13,621 nucleotides of DNA, taken from positions 1 through 13,621 of the forward strand of contig JAKUTA010000011.1 in NCBI GenBank assembly GCA_022447885.1, written 5' to 3'. The notes under the pieces were generated by a model. That model was not told the origin of the DNA, did not search any database, and worked only from the letters and a program-made list of their open reading frames with translations. Each line of letters opens with the position of its first letter. The stretch's first letter is position 1. Positions 7,139 through 13,621 of this stretch are shown one piece after another. Source of the DNA: Candidatus Poseidoniales archaeon (GTDB lineage Archaea; Thermoplasmatota; Poseidoniia; Poseidoniales; Thalassarchaeaceae). The translations under genes and the position numbers were made by a program.

Positions 7139-8128
7139 ATGGGCAGCATGCAGAGCAGCGAGACGCATTCCACCCTGCTCGATGAGCGGCGGGAGATGTT
7201 CGAGGCGGCGCTCGAGAAGCACGTGGCCGACGCGGAGGCCGGTCCTTCAGGCGCGGTGATGGAGTTGGCGAAGCATGTGCTGCTCGCAGGTGGCAAGCGC
7301 TGGCGTCCGGTGCTGGTGATGCTCGCCTACGAACTCGCCGGGGGTGAGAATGATGAGGACATCATGCCGCTGGCGCTCGCTTTCGAGTTGATCCACACCG
7401 CCACGCTCGTCCACGACGACATCAATGACAACGCCAAGCTCAGGCGGGGCGTCGTCACGCTGCACGAGCGCTTCGGGAGCGTCAGGGCGGTCGTCGTCGG
7501 CGACTACCTGTTCGTCGAAGGATTCGCTCTTGGCGGCATGTTCAGCCAGCGCATCGTCGGCCTCATCGCCGACTGCTGCACACGCATCGCCGCGGCCGAA
7601 TTGAAGCAGTTGGAGCACGTGGGCGATCTTGGCACGACGCCCGAGGATTACTACGCCATCATCGAAGGCAAGACCGCCGGGCCGTTCGCGGCCGGCTGCG
7701 AAGCAGCCGCGGTGGTGGCCGGTGCCGACGAGCAGACCGCCGCGCGGCTGGGCTCGTTCGGGCTGGAGCTGGGATTGGCCTTCCAGATCGTGGACGACCT
7801 GCTCGATCTGCTCGGAGATGAGCGGATGGGCAAGCCGCGCGGTGCGGACGTGATCGAGGGCAAGATGACCCTCCCGCTCATCCACGCGCTCACCCTGTCG
7901 CATGGCGACGCCCGCCGCCGCTTGGGTGAGCTGATCTCTGATTTCAACGACGGTGTGTGGGAGGAACTGATCGAACTCCTCGAGCGCTCAGGCAGCCTCG
8001 AATACGCCAGCGTGCTGGTGAACAACCACCTCACCCGCGCCCTCGACAGTCTGCTCACCTTCCCCAAGAGTGATCTCCGCGACGGGCTTGAATGGCTCAC
8101 TCGGCAGGTGATGGAGCGCAATGAGTAG
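7139..8128 (+). CDS. trans-Prenyl diphosphate synthase (GGPP synthase or longer-chain)
   Basis: This 329-residue enzyme condenses isopentenyl diphosphate onto an allylic primer by head-to-tail prenyl transfer. Signature elements are GGKRWRP (51-57), the first Asp-rich motif HDDINDNAKLRRG (92-104), VGDYLF (120-125), the second Asp-rich motif FQIVDDLLD (215-223) and GKPRGADVIEGKMTLP just after it. The first motif has Asn at its fourth position, where Met is usual (DDIMD), but all metal-binding Asp are kept. Length is normal for the family. The residue five before the first Asp-rich motif is Ala88. Archaeal GGPP synthases of the Sulfolobus type have Phe there to stop growth at C20, so a longer product is possible. 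The start at 7139 lacks a Shine-Dalgarno; ATG 7148 is an alternative. The last bases overlap the reductase gene by 8 bases, so the two are co-translated. Confidence 0.93.
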   Translation: MGSMQSSETHSTLLDERREMFEAALEKHVADAEAGPSGAVMELAKHVLLAGGKRWRPVLVMLAYELAGGENDEDIMPLALAFELIHTATLVHDDINDNAKLRRGVVTLHERFGSVRAVVVGDYLFVEGFALGGMFSQRIVGLIADCCTRIAAAELKQLEHVGDLGTTPEDYYAIIEGKTAGPFAAGCEAAAVVAGADEQTAARLGSFGLELGLAFQIVDDLLDLLGDERMGKPRGADVIEGKMTLPLIHALTLSHGDARRRLGELISDFNDGVWEELIELLERSGSLEYASVLVNNHLTRALDSLLTFPKSDLRDGLEWLTRQVMERNE

Positions 8129-9254
8129 CAGCGACGTGGAACATCGTCAGGTGCTGGTGGTCGGTGCGGGCCCGGGAGGCAGCGCCACCGCGCAGCGACT
8201 GGCGGAGCAGGGGCTGGACGTGCTCGTGCTCGAGCGCAGGCAGGTGGTGGGAAACCCGGCACAGTGCGGAGAGTGTGTGCCTCTCTGGGGGATGATGACG
8301 AACACGTTTCCGCTGCTCCGCGACGACGAATGGCTGCAAGCGTACTTCGAACTTCCACACTGGGTCATCGCCAAGAAGCTCGACTGGATGAGGCTGTATG
8401 GGCCTTCCATGCGCGCCTACGGATTCGAACTCGACTGTGTCAGCGTCCACCGCCTGCAGTACGACGGCCATCTGGCAGATCGCGCCATCAACGCAGGAGC
8501 CGAGGTGAGGACCGGAATCGAACTGCGCAACGTGAAGGCCCAGCCGAAACTGGGCCGCGACCTCTACGTCACCAACGAGGGGAGATTCAGCGCCGACTAC
8601 GTCATCGACGCCACCGGGGCGATGGCACATGTAGCCCGCTTGCGGGGCCAGGGTTCGCGCCCAGTAGTGCAGTTGCCGACCGTGTTCTGCCAAGCGGTCG
8701 GAGAGATGCCAGACTCGTTCGACATCTTCATCGGAAGTGTGGCACCAGGAGGCTATGCATGGATCATCCCCAAAGGTGACAACATAGGGAATGTCGGGCT
8801 GGGAGTGCACCAGAAGCACATCGACGGGTCGCTGAAGGACCGGCTGGACGAGTTCTGCCACGGCCTGGGTTACGAGATCCTCTCCTGGGGTGGTGGATGG
8901 ATCCCGCTAGGGGGGATGGTCAAGACAGCCGTCCACGACAACGTGCTCGCCGTGGGTGACGCAGCCGGACTGGTGATGCCCTCCAATGGGGGTGGGATAG
9001 GCCAGGCGATCGTCTCCGGAAAAATGGCGGCCGATGCGGTCGTTGCTCACCTTGAGGATGGGACGCCGTTGGCCGCCTATGATGCGACCATCAGGCGAAC
9101 GATGGGCAAGCCGCTCGCCATCAGCACGCGGACCAAGAACCTGTTCTGGACCTTCTGTCGCAATGACTGGATGACCAACGCCGCCATGCGCTTCCTCGGG
9201 GTCAACGGGATGCGCAGGGCCGTCGATTGCCGGCGGCCGTTCTACATCCTCTGA
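8121..9254 (+). CDS. Geranylgeranyl reductase family flavoprotein
   Basis: This 377-residue FAD enzyme is likely to saturate double bonds of geranylgeranyl chains, in archaeal diether/tetraether lipids or in a prenylated quinone. The dinucleotide-binding motif is VLVVGAGPGGSA (11-22), with Glu38 at the end of the second strand to bind the FAD ribose. The family signature GNPAQCGECVP has Cys49 and Cys52. The second FAD motif is GDAAGLVMPSNGGGIG (279-294), where the Gly-rich run faces the pyrophosphate. The C-terminal third is the substrate cap and lipid-facing part. Length fits archaeal digeranylgeranylglycerophospholipid reductases (about 390). The ATG at 8121 overlaps the end of the prenyl synthase, which places substrate-making and saturating steps in one operon. 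Whether it acts on lipid or on quinone cannot be read from the sequence. Confidence 0.92.
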   Translation: MSSSDVEHRQVLVVGAGPGGSATAQRLAEQGLDVLVLERRQVVGNPAQCGECVPLWGMMTNTFPLLRDDEWLQAYFELPHWVIAKKLDWMRLYGPSMRAYGFELDCVSVHRLQYDGHLADRAINAGAEVRTGIELRNVKAQPKLGRDLYVTNEGRFSADYVIDATGAMAHVARLRGQGSRPVVQLPTVFCQAVGEMPDSFDIFIGSVAPGGYAWIIPKGDNIGNVGLGVHQKHIDGSLKDRLDEFCHGLGYEILSWGGGWIPLGGMVKTAVHDNVLAVGDAAGLVMPSNGGGIGQAIVSGKMAADAVVAHLEDGTPLAAYDATIRRTMGKPLAISTRTKNLFWTFCRNDWMTNAAMRFLGVNGMRRAVDCRRPFYIL

Positions 9255-9270
9255 TAACCAGTTTGACAAC

Positions 9271-9978
9271 TCATTTCGAGCCGTGCCAGCGGGTGGCCAT
9301 TCCGGGGAACAGGAGTCTGGACCTGACCTCGGTGAATCCGGTCTCTGCGAGCATGTTCCGGTATTGCTTGGAGGTGCCGAAGCCGGCGTAGGTCTTCGCC
9401 AGCCAGCGCCAGGGATGGTCGCGCTTTCCACACACCACACGTGCGTAGGTACCCATCCAGAGTTTCATCCACAGCCAGCCGAACCAGCCATGCACGAAGT
9501 TGAGTTTGGCCGCATCGAGGATGATCAGTTGCCCGCCCGGCTTCAAGACCCTGAGTATCTCCGCCAGTCCCTTCGGTTTGTCATGGAAATCGCGGAACGA
9601 GAACAGGCAGCAGACGACATCGAACGAATCCTGTTCGAACGGCATGTCTTCGGCGGTGGCCTCGACGAATGTCGCCTCCTCTTCGCCTCTGGCCGCACGC
9701 GCACCGTTCACGCGCGCTCTCGCCGCGTCGAGCATCGCCGGGATCGGGTCGAGACAGGTCACCTCACAACCCTCGATGGCCTCAGCGAAAGTGCCTGGTC
9801 CACACCCTACCTCGAGCACCTTGGAGGAGGGGGGTATGAGGGCGCGCACACCCCTGCGCCAGCGTTGGTCGAACCCCAGTGTGCCGAAGCGATTCACGCG
9901 GTCGTAGACGGGTATGGTGGCCTCGAGATTGCGTTGCAGTTCGGACCAGTCATCGTCACCGATGCCCGCACTGTCCAC
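9271..9978 (-). CDS. UbiE/MenG-like class I SAM-dependent methyltransferase
   Basis: This is 235 residues from a GTG complementary to 9976-9978, with GGGGAG about 4 bases upstream. The frame is open much farther, but that part runs across the ATP synthase subunit H gene, so the longer starts are rejected. Rossmann motif I is VLEVGCGPG (54-62). D77 ends strand 2 and would hold the SAM ribose. AEDMPFEQDSFDVV (109-122) is motif II. SFRDFHDKPKGLAEILRVLKPGGQLIIL follows the UbiE pattern closely. The N-terminal PVYDRVNRFGTLGFDQRWRR (23-42) also matches the UbiE family opening. These enzymes C-methylate the ring of demethylmenaquinone or demethoxyubiquinone. A residue changed from the consensus is Asp130 in FRD, where UbiE has Asn. 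The gene is convergent with the reductase, with 16 bases between stops. A different substrate, such as a lipid head group, cannot be excluded. Confidence 0.85.
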   Translation of the reverse strand: MDSAGIGDDDWSELQRNLEATIPVYDRVNRFGTLGFDQRWRRGVRALIPPSSKVLEVGCGPGTFAEAIEGCEVTCLDPIPAMLDAARARVNGARAARGEEEATFVEATAEDMPFEQDSFDVVCCLFSFRDFHDKPKGLAEILRVLKPGGQLIILDAAKLNFVHGWFGWLWMKLWMGTYARVVCGKRDHPWRWLAKTYAGFGTSKQYRNMLAETGFTEVRSRLLFPGMATRWHGSK

Positions 9979-10078
9979 GTCTCTCCCCAAGGTCGGCTCA
10001 CCGAGGCATTCGTTTGAACGCGTCGGAGAGGTGGTGGGGTGGGTGAGGTCAACCTTTTGAACCGGTCTCAGGTCGGCC

Positions 10079-10095
10079 TTCACCCATAGGGTGAA
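10079..10095 (+). promoter_or_regulatory. Inverted repeat covering the ribosome site of ATP synthase subunit H
   Basis: TTCACCC-ATA-GGGTGAA is a perfect 7-bp inverted repeat with a 3-base spacer. Its right arm contains GGTGA (10090-10094), the best ribosome-binding match for the ATG at 10100 (5-base spacing). In RNA the left arm would pair with and hide this site, so the first gene of the ATP synthase operon may be held back by a hairpin. As DNA the same repeat could be a dimer operator. Confidence 0.45.
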
Positions 10096-10099
10096 CATC

Positions 10100-10414
10100 A
10101 TGTCTAGAGAAGATGTCCTGCGCTCCATCAAAGAGGCCGAGAACAAGGCCAGCGCCAAACTTGAGAAGGCTCGTTCAGACGCCGCAGAAATTGCCAACAA
10201 AGCACGTGCCGAGGCTGCCGATCTGGTGGCCACTGGACGGGCAGATTCCGATGCTGAGGCGCGGGCGATGCTCGACGATGCCGGGGACTCAGCAGGCAAG
10301 GAAGCGAAGGGTGTTCGCAAGGAGGGTGAAACGGCCCTCAAGGCGATTCACAAGCGAGGAGAGAAGAACCGCTCGGATGCAGTCTCATCTGTGCTCGACA
10401 CATTCCGCGCTTGA
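10100..10414 (+). CDS. ahaH: A-type ATP synthase subunit H (peripheral stalk)
   Basis: This 104-residue, highly charged, almost fully helical protein (ASAKLEKARSDAAEIANKARAEAADL) has the Ala/Lys/Glu heptads of the archaeal A-ATPase stalk subunit H, which pairs with subunit E as a right-handed coiled coil linking the catalytic head to subunit I. The usual length of the family is about 105, and the gene is directly followed by subunits I, K and E, the order in archaeal aha/ntp operons. The ATG at 10100 is preferred. A GTG at 10091 lies inside the inverted repeat and would add three residues. The coding sequence runs past the earliest start of subunit I at 10411, although subunit I most likely begins at 10450. 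Confidence 0.88.
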   Translation: MSREDVLRSIKEAENKASAKLEKARSDAAEIANKARAEAADLVATGRADSDAEARAMLDDAGDSAGKEAKGVRKEGETALKAIHKRGEKNRSDAVSSVLDTFRA

Positions 10415-10449
10415 GCACAAACACAACGACAGTACGGGAGGTAGAGCAG

Positions 10450-13008
10450 ATGGGGAAACTCACCACACAGGCGATGTCTCGCCTGACCGCGGCCGGCTTG
10501 CTCTCCAAGGTCGATGACGCGGTCAAGGTGCTCGCCGACCTGAACGCCCTGCACATCCTCGATTACACCGGTGACGAGGACGGATTCTCTCTCGGCAGCC
10601 CTACTGCCGAATCGGAAGAGATCGGTCGTGACCTGAACCGCTACCGCAGCGCCTCGTCGCAGATCTCGGTCAGCACCCCTAGGATTCCCCTTGAAGCGGA
10701 ACCCGTGCGCGGGAAGCTGCAGGGGGACCTGCCCGACCTCGTCGTTGAGATGGTGCGCTGCGCCGACCGTATCTCCGCCATCGACAGTGAACTCTCGAAC
10801 ATCGATGCTGAGAGTGCAGCACTCGAACTGCTCCGGCCGCTCGGACTCGACCTCGACCTGCTCTCCGGATACGAGTCACTGACCGTGTTCGTCGGCACCA
10901 CGAAGGCTCCCCAGGCCATCAAAGCGGCTGCCAGAGGTGGCATCGTGTTCACCGCCGGCGCGAAGCCGACCGTCGTGGCCGCCTTCTGCGAGAACGACTC
11001 GGCGCCAGCAGTCCAGTCGAGCCTCGAGGACGCTGGCTTCGTGCCACTCGCTGTTCCCGAGGGCGAGGGTGAGATCTCCGCCCGGCTCGCTGACCTGGCA
11101 GCAAGCCGCGCTCGACTGGCCGTCGAGGAGAGGAAACTGCAACGGGAGCTCGATGGCTGGTCCGCTGAGCACGGTGGCACCCTGCTCGCCAGCATCGAGT
11201 TGCTCGAACGGGACATGTCGCTGGCGCTCGGACCGATACGAGTCGCTGTCAGCGCTCACGCGTTCGTGCTCGACGGTTGGGTCGAGACCTCCCGCAGCGA
11301 AGAGATCCGCGAGGCGTTGGCTGACACCTGCATCGACATCGACATCCAGCCGTTCAAGATCACACCCGGAGGCGGGGGTCACGCCCATCACGGGCCGGAA
11401 CAGCAGTTTCCACCGATCAAGTTCGTCGACCGACATACGAGCAAGCCGCTGGAATTGCTCACCGACCTTATGGGAAGGCCGGCCTACGGAAAGGTCGACC
11501 CGACGTTGTTCATGCTGTTCACCTACCCGCTCTTCTTCGGGCTCATCCTCGGAGACATGGTCTACGGTGTCATGACGATCATGTTGGCCTGGTTCCTGTT
11601 CAAGCGCATCGGGCACTTCGAGACCGGGATGCTCGCTTCGAAGTTCATCCTCTACATCGGAATCTCGACGGTCGTGTTCGGCTACATCTACGGTGAATTC
11701 GCCGGCTTCGAGATCCTGCCGCACGGAACATGTGACATCGCCGGAGCAGTCTCCGCTCACGCGTGCACTGAAGCGGGAGGGGTGTGGGGATGGATTCCCT
11801 CGCATGCGCCCGCGTGGGCCACCTGGATGACCGGCGCCTACCCGAATGCAGGGCAGTTCCACTGGTCGACGGAGGAGCTCTCGCTGTTCGCCTTCGCGGG
11901 CATCGAGCACGGGCTGCCGTTCAGCATGGAGCTCGCCTACCCGTTCCACAGGGTGGTTCCAGTCGACTCCGGTGGCAACCTCGAGCACCTCATCCTGCTC
12001 ACCATCTACATGGGGGTGGTCCACGTGCTGCTGGGTCTGGTCATCGGATTCCGGGACATCTGGCTGCACGGCGATGTCCACGGGAACGCCGGGCCGATCG
12101 TCGCCCTGTTCGACCGCGGCTCGTGGATCGTCATCCTGATCGGTGGATTCATGTTCGCCTACGGATTCCTCGGGCTCGGCACCGGGCACACCGACGTGGG
12201 CTACGTCGCCTTCCTGACCTCGATGCGCAACATCGGGGGAGCAATGGCTGGCGTTGGAATGCTGATGCTCATCTACGCCAGTTGGGCCTACCACGGAATG
12301 CCGGTGCTCATCGCCGCTTTCCTCGGTCCGATCGAGGCCATCGGCATGATGCCGACAGTCATCTCCTACGTGCGCCTGTTCGCGGTGGGAATGGCCGGCG
12401 TCAAGATCGCCGAGACGGGCAACAACATGCTTTACGGGCACATCGAGGACGGCCATGGAGTCGGTCTGCTCGGAGCCGTCGCCGACCTCGGCCACCAACA
12501 CGTCGAGGGGCTCGTGCTGTTGCTGGCGGTGGCGCCGGTGCTGCTGGCCATAGGCATCAAGTTGTTCAGCAAGCAACTGCCACCCGAAGCAGGACGGTTC
12601 GGGTTGCTGCACGGAATGACGTTCAGCGGCCTCTTCGGGATGGTGCTCCTCGATGTCGATGTGGTGACTGTCCTCACAGTGCTCTCACCATTCGCCATCG
12701 TGCCGGGGCTGGCATTCGTGCTCGCTTCGCTCGACAAGGCGGACCTCTCGCTCAACGCCCAGATCAGCCTAGCCATGCTATCCTCATGGTTCGTCGGACT
12801 GATCGTCGTCGGCGGCGTCTACATGGTAGTCACGCTCGCGCTCGCTTGGCTCGGCGTCCAGTTCTTCGCCTGGGGCTTGGGAGTGGCCAGCCCCAACATC
12901 CACACCGCCAGGCTGCACCTCGTCGAGTGGATGAAGCAGTTCTATCAGGCGGTCGGTGAGGCGTTCAAGCCGTTCGGGTTCACCGCAGCCGCGGTGGAGG
13001 TTGAGTGA
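10450..13008 (+). CDS. ahaI: A-type ATP synthase subunit I (membrane stator, a-subunit equivalent)
   Basis: This 852-residue stator forms the ion half-channels and anchors the peripheral stalks. The start is the ATG at 10450, with GGAGG at 10437-10441; a TTG at 10411 is less likely. Residues 1-350 are the cytoplasmic, coiled-coil-rich domain that holds the stalks. From about 352 on there are multiple membrane helices. The signature SYVRLFAVGMAG has Arg642, the residue expected to face the rotor carboxylate. Family members are commonly near 650-700 residues, so this one is long. Part of the excess is a polar loop of about 100 residues between helices (about 417-520) with Cys428 and Cys439 and many aromatic residues. 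A Gly/His loop, GGGGHAHHG (308-316), precedes the membrane domain. It lies between subunits H and K in the operon. Confidence 0.95.
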   Translation: MGKLTTQAMSRLTAAGLLSKVDDAVKVLADLNALHILDYTGDEDGFSLGSPTAESEEIGRDLNRYRSASSQISVSTPRIPLEAEPVRGKLQGDLPDLVVEMVRCADRISAIDSELSNIDAESAALELLRPLGLDLDLLSGYESLTVFVGTTKAPQAIKAAARGGIVFTAGAKPTVVAAFCENDSAPAVQSSLEDAGFVPLAVPEGEGEISARLADLAASRARLAVEERKLQRELDGWSAEHGGTLLASIELLERDMSLALGPIRVAVSAHAFVLDGWVETSRSEEIREALADTCIDIDIQPFKITPGGGGHAHHGPEQQFPPIKFVDRHTSKPLELLTDLMGRPAYGKVDPTLFMLFTYPLFFGLILGDMVYGVMTIMLAWFLFKRIGHFETGMLASKFILYIGISTVVFGYIYGEFAGFEILPHGTCDIAGAVSAHACTEAGGVWGWIPSHAPAWATWMTGAYPNAGQFHWSTEELSLFAFAGIEHGLPFSMELAYPFHRVVPVDSGGNLEHLILLTIYMGVVHVLLGLVIGFRDIWLHGDVHGNAGPIVALFDRGSWIVILIGGFMFAYGFLGLGTGHTDVGYVAFLTSMRNIGGAMAGVGMLMLIYASWAYHGMPVLIAAFLGPIEAIGMMPTVISYVRLFAVGMAGVKIAETGNNMLYGHIEDGHGVGLLGAVADLGHQHVEGLVLLLAVAPVLLAIGIKLFSKQLPPEAGRFGLLHGMTFSGLFGMVLLDVDVVTVLTVLSPFAIVPGLAFVLASLDKADLSLNAQISLAMLSSWFVGLIVVGGVYMVVTLALAWLGVQFFAWGLGVASPNIHTARLHLVEWMKQFYQAVGEAFKPFGFTAAAVEVE

Positions 13009-13040
13009 TCAGATATCAGGTTCCAGTGCAATGCATGGGA

Positions 13041-13072
13041 AAAATGGAGGAATGAAGAAAATGAGAGAAATG
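13041..13072 (+). promoter_or_regulatory. A-rich translation start region of subunit K
   Basis: The 52 bases before subunit K are A-rich, unlike the surrounding GC-rich DNA. They carry GGAGG at 13046-13050. In-frame ATGs follow at 13052, 13061 and 13070; only 13061 and 13070 leave workable spacing. Low structure plus a strong ribosome site would raise K output relative to its operon neighbours, as expected for a rotor ring made of many copies per enzyme. Confidence 0.5.
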
Positions 13073-13375
13073 AAATTGGTGCGAATGGGTATGCGTATGC
13101 TGCTCGTTCTGAGCGGTCTGACCCTGCTCGCTGGCGTTGTCAGCGCGGCGTTGTCAGATGCTGAGCTCGCGGAGAAGGACACCATGGCCAAACTCGGTGC
13201 GGGGATCGCGCTGGGCGGTTGTGGTATCGGGACTGGACTCGGTCAAGGACAGATCGGCGCAGCCGCGGTCGGCTGGGTTGCCGAAGACGGTTCGAAGATC
13301 GGGCTCGCCCTGATGTTCACCGTGCTGCCTGAGACCATCCTGATGTTCGGATTCATCGGGATGTTCCTGCTCTGA
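13061..13375 (+). CDS. ahaK: A-type ATP synthase subunit K (rotor proteolipid)
   Basis: This 104-residue membrane protein builds the rotor ring. An N-terminal hydrophobic segment (13-31) ending VVSAALS resembles a cleavable signal peptide. Then comes one hairpin: helix 1 (about 42-71) with the Gly pattern GAGIALGGCGIGTGLGQGQIGAA, a polar loop AEDGSK (74-79) and helix 2 (80-104) with LPET. Glu91 is the expected ion-binding carboxylate. Gln62 and Gln64 on helix 1 and Thr92 next to the Glu could be extra ligands. The start was chosen 10 bases after GGAGG, the same spacing seen for subunit E. ATGs at 13031, 13052 and 13070 share the frame, so the exact start is uncertain. Length without the leader (about 70) fits a single-hairpin c-subunit. 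Confidence 0.93.
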   Translation: MREMKLVRMGMRMLLVLSGLTLLAGVVSAALSDAELAEKDTMAKLGAGIALGGCGIGTGLGQGQIGAAAVGWVAEDGSKIGLALMFTVLPETILMFGFIGMFLL

Positions 13376-13419
13376 GCGACTAGACTGAATGACGAATGAA
13401 CCAAGGAGGACGAAGCGAG

Positions 13420-13621
13420 ATGACGTTGGACGCGTTGGCCAAGGAGATAGCCGCGGCGGCGAGGAGGGAGGCGAAAGCCCTCACCGATGCCGCCAAGGCG
13501 GAAGCGAAAGAAACCCTGAGCGAAGCGAAGGCCGAGGCTCAGGCGAATCGTGACGAGGTGGTTGCCAAAGCAGAGCGCGACTGCGCACAGAACCGCACTG
13601 AAACGGTCGCCTCAGCACGAC
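13420..13621 (+). CDS. ahaE: A-type ATP synthase subunit E (peripheral stalk), N-terminal part
   Basis: The ATG at 13420 has GGAGG at 13405-13409. The first 67 residues are visible before the window ends. They form an Ala/Lys/Glu/Arg-rich helix (AARREAKALTDAAKAEAKET and onward) with the heptad style of subunit E, which pairs with subunit H in the peripheral stalk and binds the catalytic head with its globular C-terminus (outside the window). The position after K is standard for archaeal operons, which continue with subunits C, F, A, B and D. Confidence 0.85.
   Translation, partial: MTLDALAKEIAAAARREAKALTDAAKAEAKETLSEAKAEAQANRDEVVAKAERDCAQNRTETVASAR

Noticed and set aside
9255..9270. Terminator between reductase and methyltransferase
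   Set aside because: The 16 bases contain no T-run or hairpin long enough to support a call.
9979..10341. N-terminal extension of the methyltransferase to 10341
   Set aside because: The added 121 residues would run through the subunit H gene and are Ser/Ala/Arg-rich shadow sequence. A GTG with a ribosome site at 9978 gives the normal UbiE length.
10876..12612. Long open frame (578 codons) on the minus strand
   Set aside because: It lies entirely opposite subunit I, and its translation is rich in His/Gln/Asp/Glu without any recognisable domain. This is a GC-codon shadow of the real gene.

Overview
The window is GC-rich, tightly packed archaeal DNA. The evidence for Archaea is an A-type ATP synthase operon start (subunits H-I-K-E), a geranylgeranyl-reductase-family flavoprotein next to a prenyl diphosphate synthase, a FlaI/TadA-type secretion ATPase with archaeal-style membrane platform proteins, and the end of a gene resembling the archaeal RPA32-like protein (COG3390). 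Gene style and content fit a Thermoplasmatota/Poseidoniia-like (marine group II/III) euryarchaeon. That placement is an inference from gene content, not the result of a search. There is no rRNA, tRNA, CRISPR array, insertion sequence or integrase. No gene-free stretch exceeds 300 bases; the longest is about 150.

Layout: (1) 2-532, tail of an RPA32-like ssDNA-binding accessory protein. (2) 549-3546, a four-gene plus-strand operon: a small unknown protein, two separate T2SSF-domain membrane platform proteins and a VirB11/TadA/FlaI-type ATPase. This is the engine of a type IV-pilus-like machine, with no pilin in view. (3) 3552-6004, a divergent pair: a 529-residue protein with three N-terminal SAP-like repeats (minus) and a coiled-coil protein (plus). 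(4) 6006-7070 (minus), a diverged protein whose first two thirds read like hydroxymethylbilane synthase (HemC) but without the cofactor cysteine. (5) 7139-9978, isoprenoid genes: a trans-prenyl diphosphate synthase overlapping a geranylgeranyl reductase, with a convergent UbiE/MenG-like methyltransferase. (6) 10100-13621, the start of the A-type ATP synthase operon, cut by the window end inside subunit E.

The genes form functional blocks rather than one pathway. The isoprenoid block could serve membrane lipids (GGPP and its saturation) or a respiratory quinone (side-chain synthesis, saturation, ring methylation). The latter would sit logically beside the ATP synthase. Convergent genes nearly touch (5, 1 and 16 bases between stops). 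Regulation must therefore sit in three short divergent gaps (5142-5290, 7071-7138, 9979-10099). Two of these carry a perfect 7-bp inverted repeat with a 3-base spacer.
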